The notes under the pieces were generated by a model. That model was given only the letters and a program-made list of their open reading frames with translations. It searched no databases and was not told the DNA's origin. Position numbers and translations under genes: made by a program. 38,928 bases of DNA from positions 1 through 38,928 of the forward strand of contig CABYGI010000011.1 of the NCBI GenBank assembly GCA_902518475.1. The letters are read 5' to 3'. Of the stretch, positions 30,002 to 38,493 are shown in pieces. Source of the stretch: an uncultured Prochlorococcus sp. (GTDB lineage Bacteria > Cyanobacteriota > Cyanobacteriia > PCC-6307 > Cyanobiaceae). Numbering within the stretch: position 1 is the stretch's first letter; every line of letters starts with the position of its first letter.

Positions 30002-30313
30002 ATGGCTACAGAAACAATGGGTATCGCTCTCGGCATGATCGAGACTCGAGGACTTGTACCTGCAATCGAAGCAGCAGACGCAATGACAAAGGCAGCAGAA
30101 GTTCGCCTTATTGGTCGTGAATTCGTTGGCGGCGGTTATGTCACAGTATTAGTTAGAGGCGAAACAGGCGCAGTTAACGCAGCTGTAAGAGCTGGTGCTG
30201 ATGCTTGTGAAAGAGTTGGTGACGGTTTAGTTGCTGCTCACATTATTGCTCGTCCTCATAGAGAAGTTGAACCTGCTCTAGGTAATGGTGAATTTCTTGG
30301 TCAAAAGGACTAA
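30002..30313 (+). CDS. csoS1: Major alpha-carboxysome shell hexamer protein CsoS1
   Basis: 103-aa single BMC-domain protein forming the hexameric facets of the carboxysome shell. The family signature runs ALGMIETRGLVPAIEAAD, then VRLIGREFVGGGYVTVLVRG, GAVNAAVRAG and HIIARPHREVEPAL. Only one csoS1 copy is present at this locus, as expected for Prochlorococcus, whereas proteobacterial loci carry several. It is the first gene of the operon and precedes cbbL by 69 bp containing a weak hairpin. Higher GC and codon bias than neighbours suggest high expression. Confidence 0.97.
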   Translation: MATETMGIALGMIETRGLVPAIEAADAMTKAAEVRLIGREFVGGGYVTVLVRGETGAVNAAVRAGADACERVGDGLVAAHIIARPHREVEPALGNGEFLGQKD

Positions 30314-30322
30314 TTAAGTAAA

Positions 30323-30342
30323 GCAAGTTTTATAAATCTTGC
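30323..30342 (+). promoter_or_regulatory. Weak hairpin between csoS1 and cbbL
   Basis: GCAAG and CTTGC (5 bp, extended by TTT/AAA after one mismatch) form a small stem 10 bases after the csoS1 stop. There is no U-tract. It could protect the 3' end of a processed csoS1 mRNA. Confidence 0.35.
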
Positions 30343-30382
30343 ACAATAATTATTTTCCCTACAAAGACCTAAATTTATCCTT

Positions 30383-31798
30383 ATGAGTAAGAAGTATGAC
30401 GCAGGGGTAAAGGAGTACAGAGATACCTACTGGACTCCAGAATATGTACCCCTAGACACAGATTTACTAGCCTGTTTCAAATGTACAGGTCAGGAAGGTG
30501 TCCCAAGAGAAGAAGTTGCAGCTGCTGTTGCCGCTGAATCTTCAACAGGTACTTGGTCAACAGTTTGGTCCGAGTTACTTACAGACTTAGAATTTTATAA
30601 AGGACGTTGTTATCGAATCGAAGACGTCCCTGGAGATCCTGAAGCTTTCTATGCTTTTATTGCATACCCTTTAGATCTTTTTGAAGAAGGCTCAATTACA
30701 AACGTATTAACATCTCTAGTAGGAAACGTTTTTGGATTTAAAGCTTTAAGACATCTACGTCTAGAAGATATTAGATTCCCAATTGCTTTCATTAAAACTT
30801 GCGGCGGTCCACCAAATGGAATCGTAGTAGAAAGAGATCGACTTAACAAATACGGAAGACCTCTACTTGGTTGTACCATCAAACCTAAATTAGGATTATC
30901 TGGTAAAAACTATGGTCGAGTTGTATATGAATGTCTTAGAGGCGGTCTTGATTTAACTAAGGATGATGAGAATATTAATTCTCAACCATTCCAACGTTGG
31001 AGAGAAAGATTTGAGTTTGTTGCAGAAGCAGTTAAGCTTGCTGAACGAGAAACTGGAGAAGTTAAAGGTCATTATCTAAACTGTACTGCTAACACACCTG
31101 AAGAACTCTATGAAAGAGCTGAATTTGCAAAAGAGCTAGATATGCCAATCATCATGCATGATTATATAACTGGTGGTTTTACTGCAAATACTGGATTAGC
31201 TAATTGGTGTCGTAAAAATGGCATGCTTCTGCATATTCACAGAGCAATGCATGCTGTTATTGATAGACATCCAAAGCATGGTATTCACTTCAGAGTTCTT
31301 GCAAAATGTTTGAGACTATCTGGAGGTGACCAATTACATACTGGAACCGTTGTTGGAAAACTAGAAGGTGATCGTCAAACAACGCTTGGTTATATTGATA
31401 ACTTAAGAGAGTCATTTGTTCCTGAAGATAGATCAAGAGGTAACTTTTTTGATCAGGATTGGGGTTCAATGCCTGGAGTATTTGCAGTCGCATCAGGTGG
31501 TATCCATGTTTGGCATATGCCCGCACTTCTAGCAATCTTTGGTGATGATTCCTGTCTTCAGTTCGGTGGAGGAACACATGGTCATCCATGGGGTTCAGCT
31601 GCTGGAGCTGCAGCTAACAGAGTTGCTTTAGAAGCTTGTGTAAAAGCCCGTAATGCTGGTCGCGAAATCGAAAAAGAGAGTAGAGACATTCTTATGGAAG
31701 CTGCTAAGCATAGTCCTGAATTAGCTATTGCTCTAGAGACTTGGAAGGAAATTAAGTTTGAGTTTGACACTGTCGACAAGCTTGATGTTCAGGGTTAA
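30383..31798 (+). CDS. cbbL: RuBisCO large subunit, form IA
   Basis: Catalyses CO2 fixation onto ribulose-1,5-bisphosphate inside the carboxysome. 471 aa. Active-site landmarks are TIKPK (Lys167), the carbamylated Lys193 with Asp195 and Glu196 in [31 protein letters not shown] (loop 6) and [11 protein letters not shown]. Sequence and its position beside cso genes show the proteobacterial-like form IA of alpha-cyanobacteria rather than form IB. It is the most highly expressed gene type in the locus, with cbbS 89 bp downstream. Also called rbcL. Confidence 0.98.
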   Translation: MSKKYDAGVKEYRDTYWTPEYVPLDTDLLACFKCTGQEGVPREEVAAAVAAESSTGTWSTVWSELLTDLEFYKGRCYRIEDVPGDPEAFYAFIAYPLDLFEEGSITNVLTSLVGNVFGFKALRHLRLEDIRFPIAFIKTCGGPPNGIVVERDRLNKYGRPLLGCTIKPKLGLSGKNYGRVVYECLRGGLDLTKDDENINSQPFQRWRERFEFVAEAVKLAERETGEVKGHYLNCTANTPEELYERAEFAKELDMPIIMHDYITGGFTANTGLANWCRKNGMLLHIHRAMHAVIDRHPKHGIHFRVLAKCLRLSGGDQLHTGTVVGKLEGDRQTTLGYIDNLRESFVPEDRSRGNFFDQDWGSMPGVFAVASGGIHVWHMPALLAIFGDDSCLQFGGGTHGHPWGSAAGAAANRVALEACVKARNAGREIEKESRDILMEAAKHSPELAIALETWKEIKFEFDTVDKLDVQG

Positions 31799-31814
31799 CT
31801 CAAGTTTCGAAATC

Positions 31815-31861
31815 GAGGAGATTTAATCTCCTCAAACTTTTTAAAATCTCGTTTTTACGAG
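31815..31861 (+). promoter_or_regulatory. Two tandem hairpins between cbbL and cbbS
   Basis: A perfect 8-bp stem GAGGAGAT/ATCTCCTC with a three-base loop (31815-31833) is followed by AAACTTTTT, and then by a 5-bp stem CTCGT/ACGAG with a TTTT loop (31848-31861). The first can be extended by AAGTTT/AAACTT outside an internal bulge. It resembles a leaky terminator or an mRNA-stabilising element. Confidence 0.6.
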
Positions 31862-31887
31862 TAATTTCATTCACATTTTGATTAATT

Positions 31888-32229
31888 ATGCCTTTCCAGA
31901 GCACAGTAAGCGACTATCAAACAGTTGCAACCCTGGAAACATTCGGTTTTTTACCACCGATGACCCAGGAAGAAATATATGACCAAATTGCGTACATAAT
32001 TGCTCAAGGTTGGAGTCCAGTTATTGAGCATGTTCATCCTAGTGGATGTATGCAAACTTATTGGTCTTATTGGAAACTCCCATTCTTTGGGGAAAAAGAT
32101 CTTAACTTGATCGTGAGCGAATTAGAGGCATGCCATAGAGCATACCCTGATCATCATGTAAGAATCATCGGATACGATGCTTACACTCAAAGTCAAGGAA
32201 CAGCTTTTGTAGTTTTCCAAGGACGTTAA
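31888..32229 (+). CDS. cbbS: RuBisCO small subunit, form IA
   Basis: 113 aa; caps the L8 core to form L8S8. It includes ETFGFLPPMTQEEIYDQI, the family YWxxWKLPxF segment (YWSYWKLPFFGE), and HVRIIGYD. It lacks the extra loop of plant subunits, as in other form IA small subunits. Its 3' end is followed by a strong terminator-like hairpin before csoS2. Also called rbcS. Confidence 0.97.
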   Translation: MPFQSTVSDYQTVATLETFGFLPPMTQEEIYDQIAYIIAQGWSPVIEHVHPSGCMQTYWSYWKLPFFGEKDLNLIVSELEACHRAYPDHHVRIIGYDAYTQSQGTAFVVFQGR

Positions 32230-32251
32230 AGCTACTTACCGTAGTTAATAT

Positions 32252-32286
32252 CTTTCTCCAAAAAATTTTTTTGGAGAAAGTTTTTC
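32252..32286 (+). terminator. Rho-independent terminator-like hairpin between cbbS and csoS2
   Basis: CTTTCTCCAAAAAA (32252-32265) and TTTTTTGGAGAAAG (32267-32280) are fully complementary, with an 8-bp mixed base and A:T upper part, followed directly by TTTTTC. It ends 25 bases before the csoS2 ATG. It is the strongest terminator-like structure in the window and lies inside the operon, so it probably attenuates rather than ends transcription. Confidence 0.7.
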
Positions 32287-32310
32287 AAAAGAGTTTCACA
32301 TTTGAAGATT

Positions 32311-34605
32311 ATGTCAAAAAAAACCAGTAGAGAGATTGCACTTGAAAGAAGAAAGGCGATGAGTGATAGCGGTAAAAAAGCTGCTGATTATTCTTCAACT
32401 ACCAAAGATAGAGTTCGATCTTCTCAAGATATACAGATTTCTGGGACTAAGTCTTCTCCTAATAATCATAATATTTCTAAACCATCCACAAAACATATTC
32501 CAAAAACTCAGATAAACAGAAATTCTTCAACAACTTTATCTAGTAAAGAGTTAGTAATAGAGAGAAGAAAAGCAATGTCTACTCATGGTAAATCAGCTAT
32601 AACTTCATCCGATAGAACCCGTACTGATGTTAAAAAAGAAAGTCCTGTAAACAAAGCTAAATCAACTATAAGTAAAAATCAAGAAAGTCAGAATTCAACT
32701 AGTACAGAATCTAAGTCCCTAAAACCCAACGTTAAGAGAAGAATTAATCAGAAAAGAAAGCCTATTACTAATACAAGTAGAGATATTGTTTTAGCGAGAA
32801 GAGAAGCTCAATCTAAACATGGTAAATCAGCAACTAAACAAAACACTAGTGCTGCTTCCTTAGCTAGAAGGGGAGACCCAGATTTAAGTAGTAGAGAAAT
32901 TTCTCAAAGAGTGAGAGAGCTAAGAAGTAAAACTGGTGCCACAGGCAAAAAAGGTAATGGTAAATGTAGACCATGTGGTCCAAATAAAAATGGCGCCAGA
33001 CAAAATATTGCAGATGCTAGCTGGAAAGTTGGTAAAAGTGAAACTGATTCAGGTCAAATAGTTACTGGAACTCAAGCTAATAGATCTGTAAAAACTACAG
33101 GTAATGAAGCAAGTACATGCAGAACTGTAACTGGTACCCAATATATGGGAGCAGAAGTTATTGATCAATTTTGTCAAGATAGACCAAGTTATAAACAACC
33201 ACTTAGATCTACTGTTACCTCTACAACATCAGGTAATAAAGTAACTGGAAATGAAGTTGGTAGATCTGATAGGGTTACAGGCGATGAGCCAGGGACTTGT
33301 AAAAACCTTACAGGTACTGAATATGTATCTTCTAATCAATCTCAGAAGTATTGTGGTGATGTCCCAAGAAATCCTTCAAAGGTTAAACACAGTACTACAA
33401 CCGATGGATTAAAAGTATCTGGATCACTTCCTGGTAGATCAACCCTAGTTACTGGAGATGAATCAGGTTCTGGACATCAATTAACTGGAGATCAATATCT
33501 TGGCTCTGAGCCAAATCCAAAAGGTAAAGCATTTGAAAAAGTAGGCAGTTACAACACTCTTAATGGGAATAATGTAACTGGTACAGGGGTTGGAAGATCA
33601 GACTATATGACAGGCAATGAACATGGGAGTTGTAAGAATGTAACTGGCGATGAGTACATAGGATCTCAACAATATGAGAAATTTTGCGGTTCAAAACCAA
33701 AACCAGAAGCTAGAAAAGTAGGTTTAAGCCTTTCTTCAAAGTCAAATTTAATAAGTGGCACTATGACAGGAAGATCAGAAATAGTAACTGGAGATGAACC
33801 AGGTTCATGCAAAGTGTTAACAGGAACACCATACGCAGGCTTAGATCAGATCAATGAAAATTGTAGTGCTGAGATTTCAGAAGATATGAAATCCAGAGCA
33901 ACAGTTAATTCTGGAAATAATTCAAATGCCAGACTTACAGGACAGCAACCAGGCATTGGCGGAGTAATGACAGGTGCTAAGAAAGGTGCTTGTAAAAATC
34001 TAACAGGTACTCCCTATGTTGGTGGAGATCAGCTCTCACAAGCTTGTGATAATACTCCACATGAAGGGGCTTATGCGAATTCGGAAAAGACGTCAGGTAA
34101 CTCCTGGAAGGAATTCTCTGTTAAATCACCATCAAGAGATAAATATTCTGAAAAAAATACTCAAGGTGTTACAGGTAATGAATATGAAAATGGTTCAAAG
34201 GTAACAGGACCTTTTGATATGGCAGTTGATAAGGTCACTGGCACTGAAAAATTTAGATTTGAACCGAATAAAAATATTACTTATAAACAAAAAATGGAAA
34301 TTGAAGAGGCAGACCGAGCTGCAAAGACACCAGAAAAAAGAGTCGCATCAAGGATTACTGGAGAGGGACAATCAGTTGGAAACGTAACTGGCGATGATTG
34401 GGATCGCGGTGATAAGGTAACAGGCACAGAGGGAGCTTCTTCTAGAAAGCGAAATCCATCAAGAGCAGGATTCATGAGCGCAATGCCCCCTATGGAAGTT
34501 AAAAGGAATGAAGAAACAGAAAAACCAGATTTCTTGATAACTGGATCAAGTGGAAATACACGTGAAGGACAACTTGTTACCTTTTCAGGTGGTGCAAGAG
34601 GTTAA
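32311..34605 (+). CDS. csoS2: Carboxysome assembly scaffold CsoS2
   Basis: Intrinsically disordered scaffold linking RuBisCO and shell. 764 aa from ATG 32311 (MSKKTSRE); TTG 32302 is an unlikely alternative. The N-terminal region holds four short RuBisCO-binding repeats (starting near residues 5, 77, 155 and 193, for example SREIALERRKAMSDSGKKA). A Cys-x2-Cys pair (CRPC, 219-222) follows. The middle region has six M repeats starting near DNA 33061, 33241, 33415, 33573, 33751 and 33934, each with VTG/ITG motifs. The third lacks the paired Cys. The C-terminal repeats carry VTG motifs and end ITGSSGNTREGQ and GGARG, which anchors to the shell. In Halothiobacillus a programmed frameshift makes a short form; I see no reason to assume one here. 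Confidence 0.96.
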   Translation: MSKKTSREIALERRKAMSDSGKKAADYSSTTKDRVRSSQDIQISGTKSSPNNHNISKPSTKHIPKTQINRNSSTTLSSKELVIERRKAMSTHGKSAITSSDRTRTDVKKESPVNKAKSTISKNQESQNSTSTESKSLKPNVKRRINQKRKPITNTSRDIVLARREAQSKHGKSATKQNTSAASLARRGDPDLSSREISQRVRELRSKTGATGKKGNGKCRPCGPNKNGARQNIADASWKVGKSETDSGQIVTGTQANRSVKTTGNEASTCRTVTGTQYMGAEVIDQFCQDRPSYKQPLRSTVTSTTSGNKVTGNEVGRSDRVTGDEPGTCKNLTGTEYVSSNQSQKYCGDVPRNPSKVKHSTTTDGLKVSGSLPGRSTLVTGDESGSGHQLTGDQYLGSEPNPKGKAFEKVGSYNTLNGNNVTGTGVGRSDYMTGNEHGSCKNVTGDEYIGSQQYEKFCGSKPKPEARKVGLSLSSKSNLISGTMTGRSEIVTGDEPGSCKVLTGTPYAGLDQINENCSAEISEDMKSRATVNSGNNSNARLTGQQPGIGGVMTGAKKGACKNLTGTPYVGGDQLSQACDNTPHEGAYANSEKTSGNSWKEFSVKSPSRDKYSEKNTQGVTGNEYENGSKVTGPFDMAVDKVTGTEKFRFEPNKNITYKQKMEIEEADRAAKTPEKRVASRITGEGQSVGNVTGDDWDRGDKVTGTEGASSRKRNPSRAGFMSAMPPMEVKRNEETEKPDFLITGSSGNTREGQLVTFSGGARG

Positions 34606-34612
34606 GTAAATA

Positions 34613-36142
34613 ATGCCTTTAAGAGGACTGGCTAAAGCCAAGAACTTCACATTGGGGCCAACCGCTCCAATGAAAACTTTTACTGAAAATATACATATAC
34701 AAACTAAAGAATCAAATAATATAAGAAATTCTGGAAAGGCTCATAATTTAACCAATAATATTCAAAATGAAAATCTATTTAAGTATGAAAGCAAAATAAA
34801 AAGTGATTTTGACGAAATTGTTCCAACTCTCAAGGAAATTGCTCGAATCCAACATCACGAAGATTTTATAAATAAAGCTCAGAAAATATCAAGAAAAAAT
34901 TTGGGAATAGATTTACCTCTCCATGTATTAGATAAATCTTGGGTTAAACCTCTTGATATGAGAGCTTTATATGCATGGTGTGCTTTCAAACAGCATGACA
35001 AACTTAGTGACAATTTTTTTAACAATGATCCACTTGAAGGTGCTGCTGGAAGTAGGGATGCGGAAGATTTTGAAAATTTTCTCTTAGATTGTGGAATACA
35101 TTTACTTGATATAACTCCTTGTTCAGATGGAAGGTTAGCTCATTCAGTTGCTTATGTAATGAGAATACCTTTTAGTTCAGTAAGAAGAAGATCCCATGCT
35201 GGAGCACTGTTTGATATTGAAAATACCGTTAATAGATGGGTAAAAACTGAACATAAAAGATTTAGAGAGAATGTTCCCAATGAAGCTCATAAAGATACCA
35301 GATACTTAAAAGTTGTAACTTATCATTTTAGTTCAGTAGATCCTTTACATCAGGGATGCGCAGCTCATGGTAGTAATGACGAGTTAGCTGCAGCAGAGGG
35401 TAGAAATAAATTATATGCTTTCAAAGAGGCTGTAGAGAATAGCTTTTGCTGCGGAGCTTCTGTGGATTTAATGTTAATTGGGCTTGATACAGACACTGAT
35501 TCATTAAAAATACATTTATCAACTTGTGATGGTGGTATAGATTTAGAAAAAACTATTTCTACATTAGAAATTTATAATTCAACAATAAATTTTTCAAAAG
35601 AGGATGCGGAAAGAGAAATTTGCCAGACAATTTCTAAGCAATCTTCAAAAGATAAACTCAGTGGACTGGAAAAATTTACATATAAATTAATTGTCAATAA
35701 TATTTCTCAAATTGATTATGTTAAGAGTTTTCATAATGGTTCTTATGAAGATATTGGACATGCAGAGAGGTTTATTGGAGTAGGTATAGGCTTCAAAGAA
35801 GTACATCTAAGAAATTTAACTTATTTTGCTCATTTAGATACAGTTGAAGAAGGGGCTCCAGATTTAGATGTAGGAGTAAAGATTTTTACTGGTTTAAATG
35901 TTTCTCAAGATTTACCTATTCCGGTAGTAATAAGATTTGATTACTCTGGCAAAGTACCCGGCGCAAAAGAGAGGGCAATAAATGATTGTGAAAGAGTTAA
36001 TAATGCGATATCAATTAGATATAAAAATTTAGTTGATCAAGGATTGTTACATACTTGCTCTACTATTAGAGACAGGGACAACATTCATTCCGCCCAAATT
36101 ATTGGAATGTCTTTAGATAAAAAAACAGAGGAGGCTCACTAA
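34613..36142 (+). CDS. csoSCA: Carboxysomal beta-type carbonic anhydrase CsoSCA
   Basis: Converts bicarbonate to CO2 within the carboxysome; divergent epsilon/beta-class carbonic anhydrase, formerly CsoS3. 509 aa. Zn ligands are Cys170 (in TPCSDGR, with the Asp172-Arg174 dyad), His238 (TYHFSS) and Cys249 (HQGCAAHG). The N-terminal approximately 50 residues are basic and disordered and in the characterised homologue bind RuBisCO. A C-terminal duplicated, inactive domain follows. It begins 7 bp after csoS2. Confidence 0.95.
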   Translation: MPLRGLAKAKNFTLGPTAPMKTFTENIHIQTKESNNIRNSGKAHNLTNNIQNENLFKYESKIKSDFDEIVPTLKEIARIQHHEDFINKAQKISRKNLGIDLPLHVLDKSWVKPLDMRALYAWCAFKQHDKLSDNFFNNDPLEGAAGSRDAEDFENFLLDCGIHLLDITPCSDGRLAHSVAYVMRIPFSSVRRRSHAGALFDIENTVNRWVKTEHKRFRENVPNEAHKDTRYLKVVTYHFSSVDPLHQGCAAHGSNDELAAAEGRNKLYAFKEAVENSFCCGASVDLMLIGLDTDTDSLKIHLSTCDGGIDLEKTISTLEIYNSTINFSKEDAEREICQTISKQSSKDKLSGLEKFTYKLIVNNISQIDYVKSFHNGSYEDIGHAERFIGVGIGFKEVHLRNLTYFAHLDTVEEGAPDLDVGVKIFTGLNVSQDLPIPVVIRFDYSGKVPGAKERAINDCERVNNAISIRYKNLVDQGLLHTCSTIRDRDNIHSAQIIGMSLDKKTEEAH

Positions 36143-36144
36143 TT

Positions 36145-36396
36145 ATGTTAATTTGCAAAGTTGTAAAACCACTTGTTTCTACCAATAGGATTCCTGGTTT
36201 TGAACATAAACATCTGCAGGTTGTATTAGATGGTTCTTCTAATAAAGTTGCAGTTGATGCGGTTGGCTGTAAGCCAGGAGATTGGGTTATTTGTGTTGGA
36301 AGTTCTGCTGCCAGAGAAGCTGCGGGAAGTAAATCTTATCCAAGCGATTTAACGATTGTTGGAATTATTGATCATTGGGATCCTGACAAGTCATAA
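36145..36396 (+). CDS. csoS4A: Carboxysome shell vertex pentamer CsoS4A
   Basis: 83 aa of the BMV/CcmL-type pentamer family that closes shell vertices. It has an N-terminal VVKPLVSTNRIPGFEHKHLQ and VDAVGCKPGDWVICVGSSAA with LTIVGIIDHW at the end. It begins 2 bp after csoSCA, so it is translationally close. csoS4B, a paralogue, follows after 18 bp. Confidence 0.95.
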   Translation: MLICKVVKPLVSTNRIPGFEHKHLQVVLDGSSNKVAVDAVGCKPGDWVICVGSSAAREAAGSKSYPSDLTIVGIIDHWDPDKS

Positions 36397-36414
36397 AAAA
36401 GGGGGATATCAATT

Positions 36415-36663
36415 GTGGAAATTATGAAGGTATTAGGAAGGATGGTATGCACTCAAAGAGTTGCTGGATTAGGCCATATGAATTTACGAATTTTAGAAAA
36501 TAATAAAGGAAAGAAATTAGTTGCTGTTGATCCTGTTGGAGCTAGAGAAGGTAACTGGGTTTTTACTTCTAGTGGCTCTGCCGCTAGATTTGCATGCCCT
36601 AATCCAGAAGTTCAAACCGATTTAACAATTGGCGGTATTATTGATTATTGGGAGAGTGACTAA
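36415..36663 (+). CDS. csoS4B: Carboxysome shell vertex pentamer CsoS4B
   Basis: 82 aa from GTG 36415 (MEIMKVLG); ATG 36424 is also in frame. It is paralogous to CsoS4A: VAGLGHMNLRI, VAVDPVGAREGNWVFTSSGS and LTIGGIIDYW. GGGGG just upstream of the GTG could serve as a ribosome binding site. Like CsoS4A it is present at few copies per carboxysome, so its low rank at the end of the operon fits low expression. Confidence 0.94.
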   Translation: MEIMKVLGRMVCTQRVAGLGHMNLRILENNKGKKLVAVDPVGAREGNWVFTSSGSAARFACPNPEVQTDLTIGGIIDYWESD

Positions 36664-36736
36664 AAATCTTAACTTCAAAATTTATTGAAAAACTTTGTTG
36701 GAGTTATAGTGTAATTAGTCTTGAATAAAGAATGTA

Positions 36737-36976
36737 ATGTGGAAAGAAAGAGAATCGCCTTTGAGGATTGAAAAAAGATTTGAATTTGATCAATACTCAA
36801 AAATTAGTAAATTCATGGGAGAAATTGAGAAATTATGTAAAGAAAGGGATATCTATCCAAATATAAGCTTCGGTAAAAATTTTGTGAGTCTTTCAATTTT
36901 TTTAGACAATAAAGAAATATCAGACAAAGAAAAAGACTTCTCAATGGATATCGATAAGTTTTATTTAGAAGATTAG
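36737..36976 (+). CDS. Alpha-carboxysome RuBisCO assembly factor, PCD-like (acRAF)
   Basis: 79 aa, resembling pterin-4a-carbinolamine dehydratase but without a clear catalytic His cluster. It has RIEKRFEFDQYSKISKFM and a NISFGKNFVSLSIF beta strand. In alpha-carboxysome loci such PCD-like proteins act as RuBisCO assembly chaperones (acRAF). Its place 73 bp after csoS4B, at the end of the cso cluster, supports this role over pterin metabolism. Confidence 0.85.
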   Translation: MWKERESPLRIEKRFEFDQYSKISKFMGEIEKLCKERDIYPNISFGKNFVSLSIFLDNKEISDKEKDFSMDIDKFYLED

Positions 36977-36982
36977 TTTTTT

Positions 36983-37210
36983 TTAATAATTATTTGGCTT
37001 TGAAATATCTCTTTTGATTAAAGCCATTAAATATGTTGGTGCTTTATATCTACCAGGTAGACATCTGTTTAAAGTTTCAAGATGACTCCAACACACTGTC
37101 TTTTCTATATCTTTAACTGAGTTTCCTTTTAAAATTAATAGTCTAAGAGCTTTGCAAAATAAAGGATAACCTGCTTCTAGTTCATCTATATTAAGCTTTG
37201 CTGCTGACAT
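36983..37210 (-). CDS. Small conserved-looking protein beside the carboxysome operon
   Basis: 75 aa. An acidic start (NIDELEAGYPLFCKALRLLI) is followed by a helical region with KTVCWSHLETLNRCLPGRYK and a C-terminal ALIKRDI. Two Cys, a Trp and RYK look conserved in style. It may be a DUF3136-type small cyanobacterial protein, which I state only tentatively. It faces acRAF, with stops 6 bp apart. Confidence 0.65.
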   Translation of the reverse strand: MSAAKLNIDELEAGYPLFCKALRLLILKGNSVKDIEKTVCWSHLETLNRCLPGRYKAPTYLMALIKRDISKPNNY

Positions 37211-37275
37211 AGATCAAAGTTGAATTATCAACTAATAATCTATACAACTATGGTGCACAATTGGTTCATATTTCA

Positions 37276-37297
37276 AATTTCTAAATAATTAGAAATT
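37276..37297 (-). terminator. Hairpin at the 3' end of ridA
   Basis: AATTTCTAA and TTAGAAATT form a perfect 9-bp, AT-rich stem with a four-base loop, overlapping the last bases of the ridA stop. It may end the ridA transcript but lacks a strong U-tract. Confidence 0.4.
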
Positions 37298-37688
37298 AAT
37301 CTAGAAATGCGACGCAATCTATTTCAACTAAAACTCCTTTTGGTAGAGATGAAACTTCTACACAGGCCCTTGCTGGAGGATTCTCAACATTAAAAAAATC
37401 ACTATATATCTTATTGACAATTTGAAAATTACTTAAGTCCGTTAAGTAAATAGTTGTTTTTATTACATCCTCTATTTTTGCACCTCCAGCCTTAAGAACT
37501 TCTGCGAGATTTTTTAAAACTTGAATAGTTTCCTTCTCTATATCACCTAAATATGTTATTTCATTTAAAGCTGGGTCTATAGCAATTTGACCAGAACAAT
37601 AGATAAAATCCCCAGCTTTTATTGCTTGATTATAAGGTCCTACTGGATCTGGAGCATTTGATGTTTTAATAACTTGTTTGGGGGACAT
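37296..37688 (-). CDS. ridA: RidA-family enamine/imine deaminase
   Basis: 130-aa YjgF/YER057c/UK114 protein. RidA hydrolyses reactive 2-aminoacrylate and related imines formed by PLP enzymes, protecting metabolism. Motifs are APDPVGPYNQAIKAG, CSGQIAIDP, IYLTDLSNF, and the signature PARACVEVSSLPKGVLVEID with the substrate-binding Arg and Glu. It lies 24 bp downstream of gloB and in the same direction, so they may form a small detoxification operon. Confidence 0.94.
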   Translation of the reverse strand: MSPKQVIKTSNAPDPVGPYNQAIKAGDFIYCSGQIAIDPALNEITYLGDIEKETIQVLKNLAEVLKAGGAKIEDVIKTTIYLTDLSNFQIVNKIYSDFFNVENPPARACVEVSSLPKGVLVEIDCVAFLD

Positions 37689-37712
37689 TTGTTTAATAAG
37701 ATACCTATCTAT

Positions 37713-38453
37713 TTAAACCCATAAATCTTTATTTGCTCTTAAAAAAGTAAATTCTTCTAAATTTTTGGCTCTTAAGAAAAGGTTTATTTTCATCTCTTCA
37801 TCAAGTAAAAATGGAATTGTCAATTCATTATGAGATAGTTTTTTTTCAACTTCCATAAGTTTATTTTTTATATCTTGATCTTTTGGCTTGAGATTCAATG
37901 CCCACAATATATTTCCCTTTGTATATTCATGTGCACAATATATGAGAGTATTTTTTGGTAGAGATTTGATTCTTTCTAGTGAAGAATACATTTGTTGATA
38001 AGTTCCCTCAAAAATTCTTCCACAGCCTCCAGAAAATAATGTGTCACCAATAAAAAGAACAGGATTTTCTCCATTCAAAAAGAAGGCAATATGTGAGCTT
38101 GTGTGTCCTAATACTTCAATTATTTTTACATCTTCACCTAAAATACTCAAAGTTTCTCCATCCTCTACAGATACATTTTGAAAAGGTATTCGCTTTTTTT
38201 CTTTGGAAGAAGCAATCACTTTTACATTTGGCCATCTTTCAATAAGAGACTTCGTACCTCCAATATGGTCTGAATGATGATGAGTTTGCAAAATAGCTTC
38301 TAATTGAAAATTGTTTTCATTTATATATCTAATAACTGGATCGTGAACAGATGGATCTACAACCACAACGGATTTATCTTTTACCAACAACCAAATGACG
38401 TTATCACTTAAGACTCTAAGTCCGATTATATTTCGAGCTTTATTAAATTCCAT
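37713..38453 (-). CDS. gloB: Hydroxyacylglutathione hydrolase (glyoxalase II)
   Basis: Metallo-beta-lactamase-fold enzyme hydrolysing S-lactoylglutathione in methylglyoxal detoxification. 246 aa from ATG 38453. The metal site is [10 protein letters not shown] near residue 55; further ligands are LGHTSSH and [13 protein letters not shown], and a late CAHEY. The open frame continues upstream to 38624, but that part is antisense to hisG and is not part of the gene. It is divergent from hisG, with 40 bp between the starts. Confidence 0.93.
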   Translation of the reverse strand: MEFNKARNIIGLRVLSDNVIWLLVKDKSVVVVDPSVHDPVIRYINENNFQLEAILQTHHHSDHIGGTKSLIERWPNVKVIASSKEKKRIPFQNVSVEDGETLSILGEDVKIIEVLGHTSSHIAFFLNGENPVLFIGDTLFSGGCGRIFEGTYQQMYSSLERIKSLPKNTLIYCAHEYTKGNILWALNLKPKDQDIKNKLMEVEKKLSHNELTIPFLLDEEMKINLFLRAKNLEEFTFLRANKDLWV

Positions 38454-38493
38454 TGTTAATTTAGAATGAAGAACCCCTGGAAGAAATTGATTT

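Noticed and set aside
32302..32310. TTG start three codons before the csoS2 ATG
   Set aside because: The family begins MSxKTSRE at ATG 32311 and there is no ribosome binding site for the TTG.
34016..34204. Alternative-frame ORF inside csoS2
   Set aside because: It arises from the repetitive codon pattern of the M repeats and C-terminal region and has no start signal of its own.
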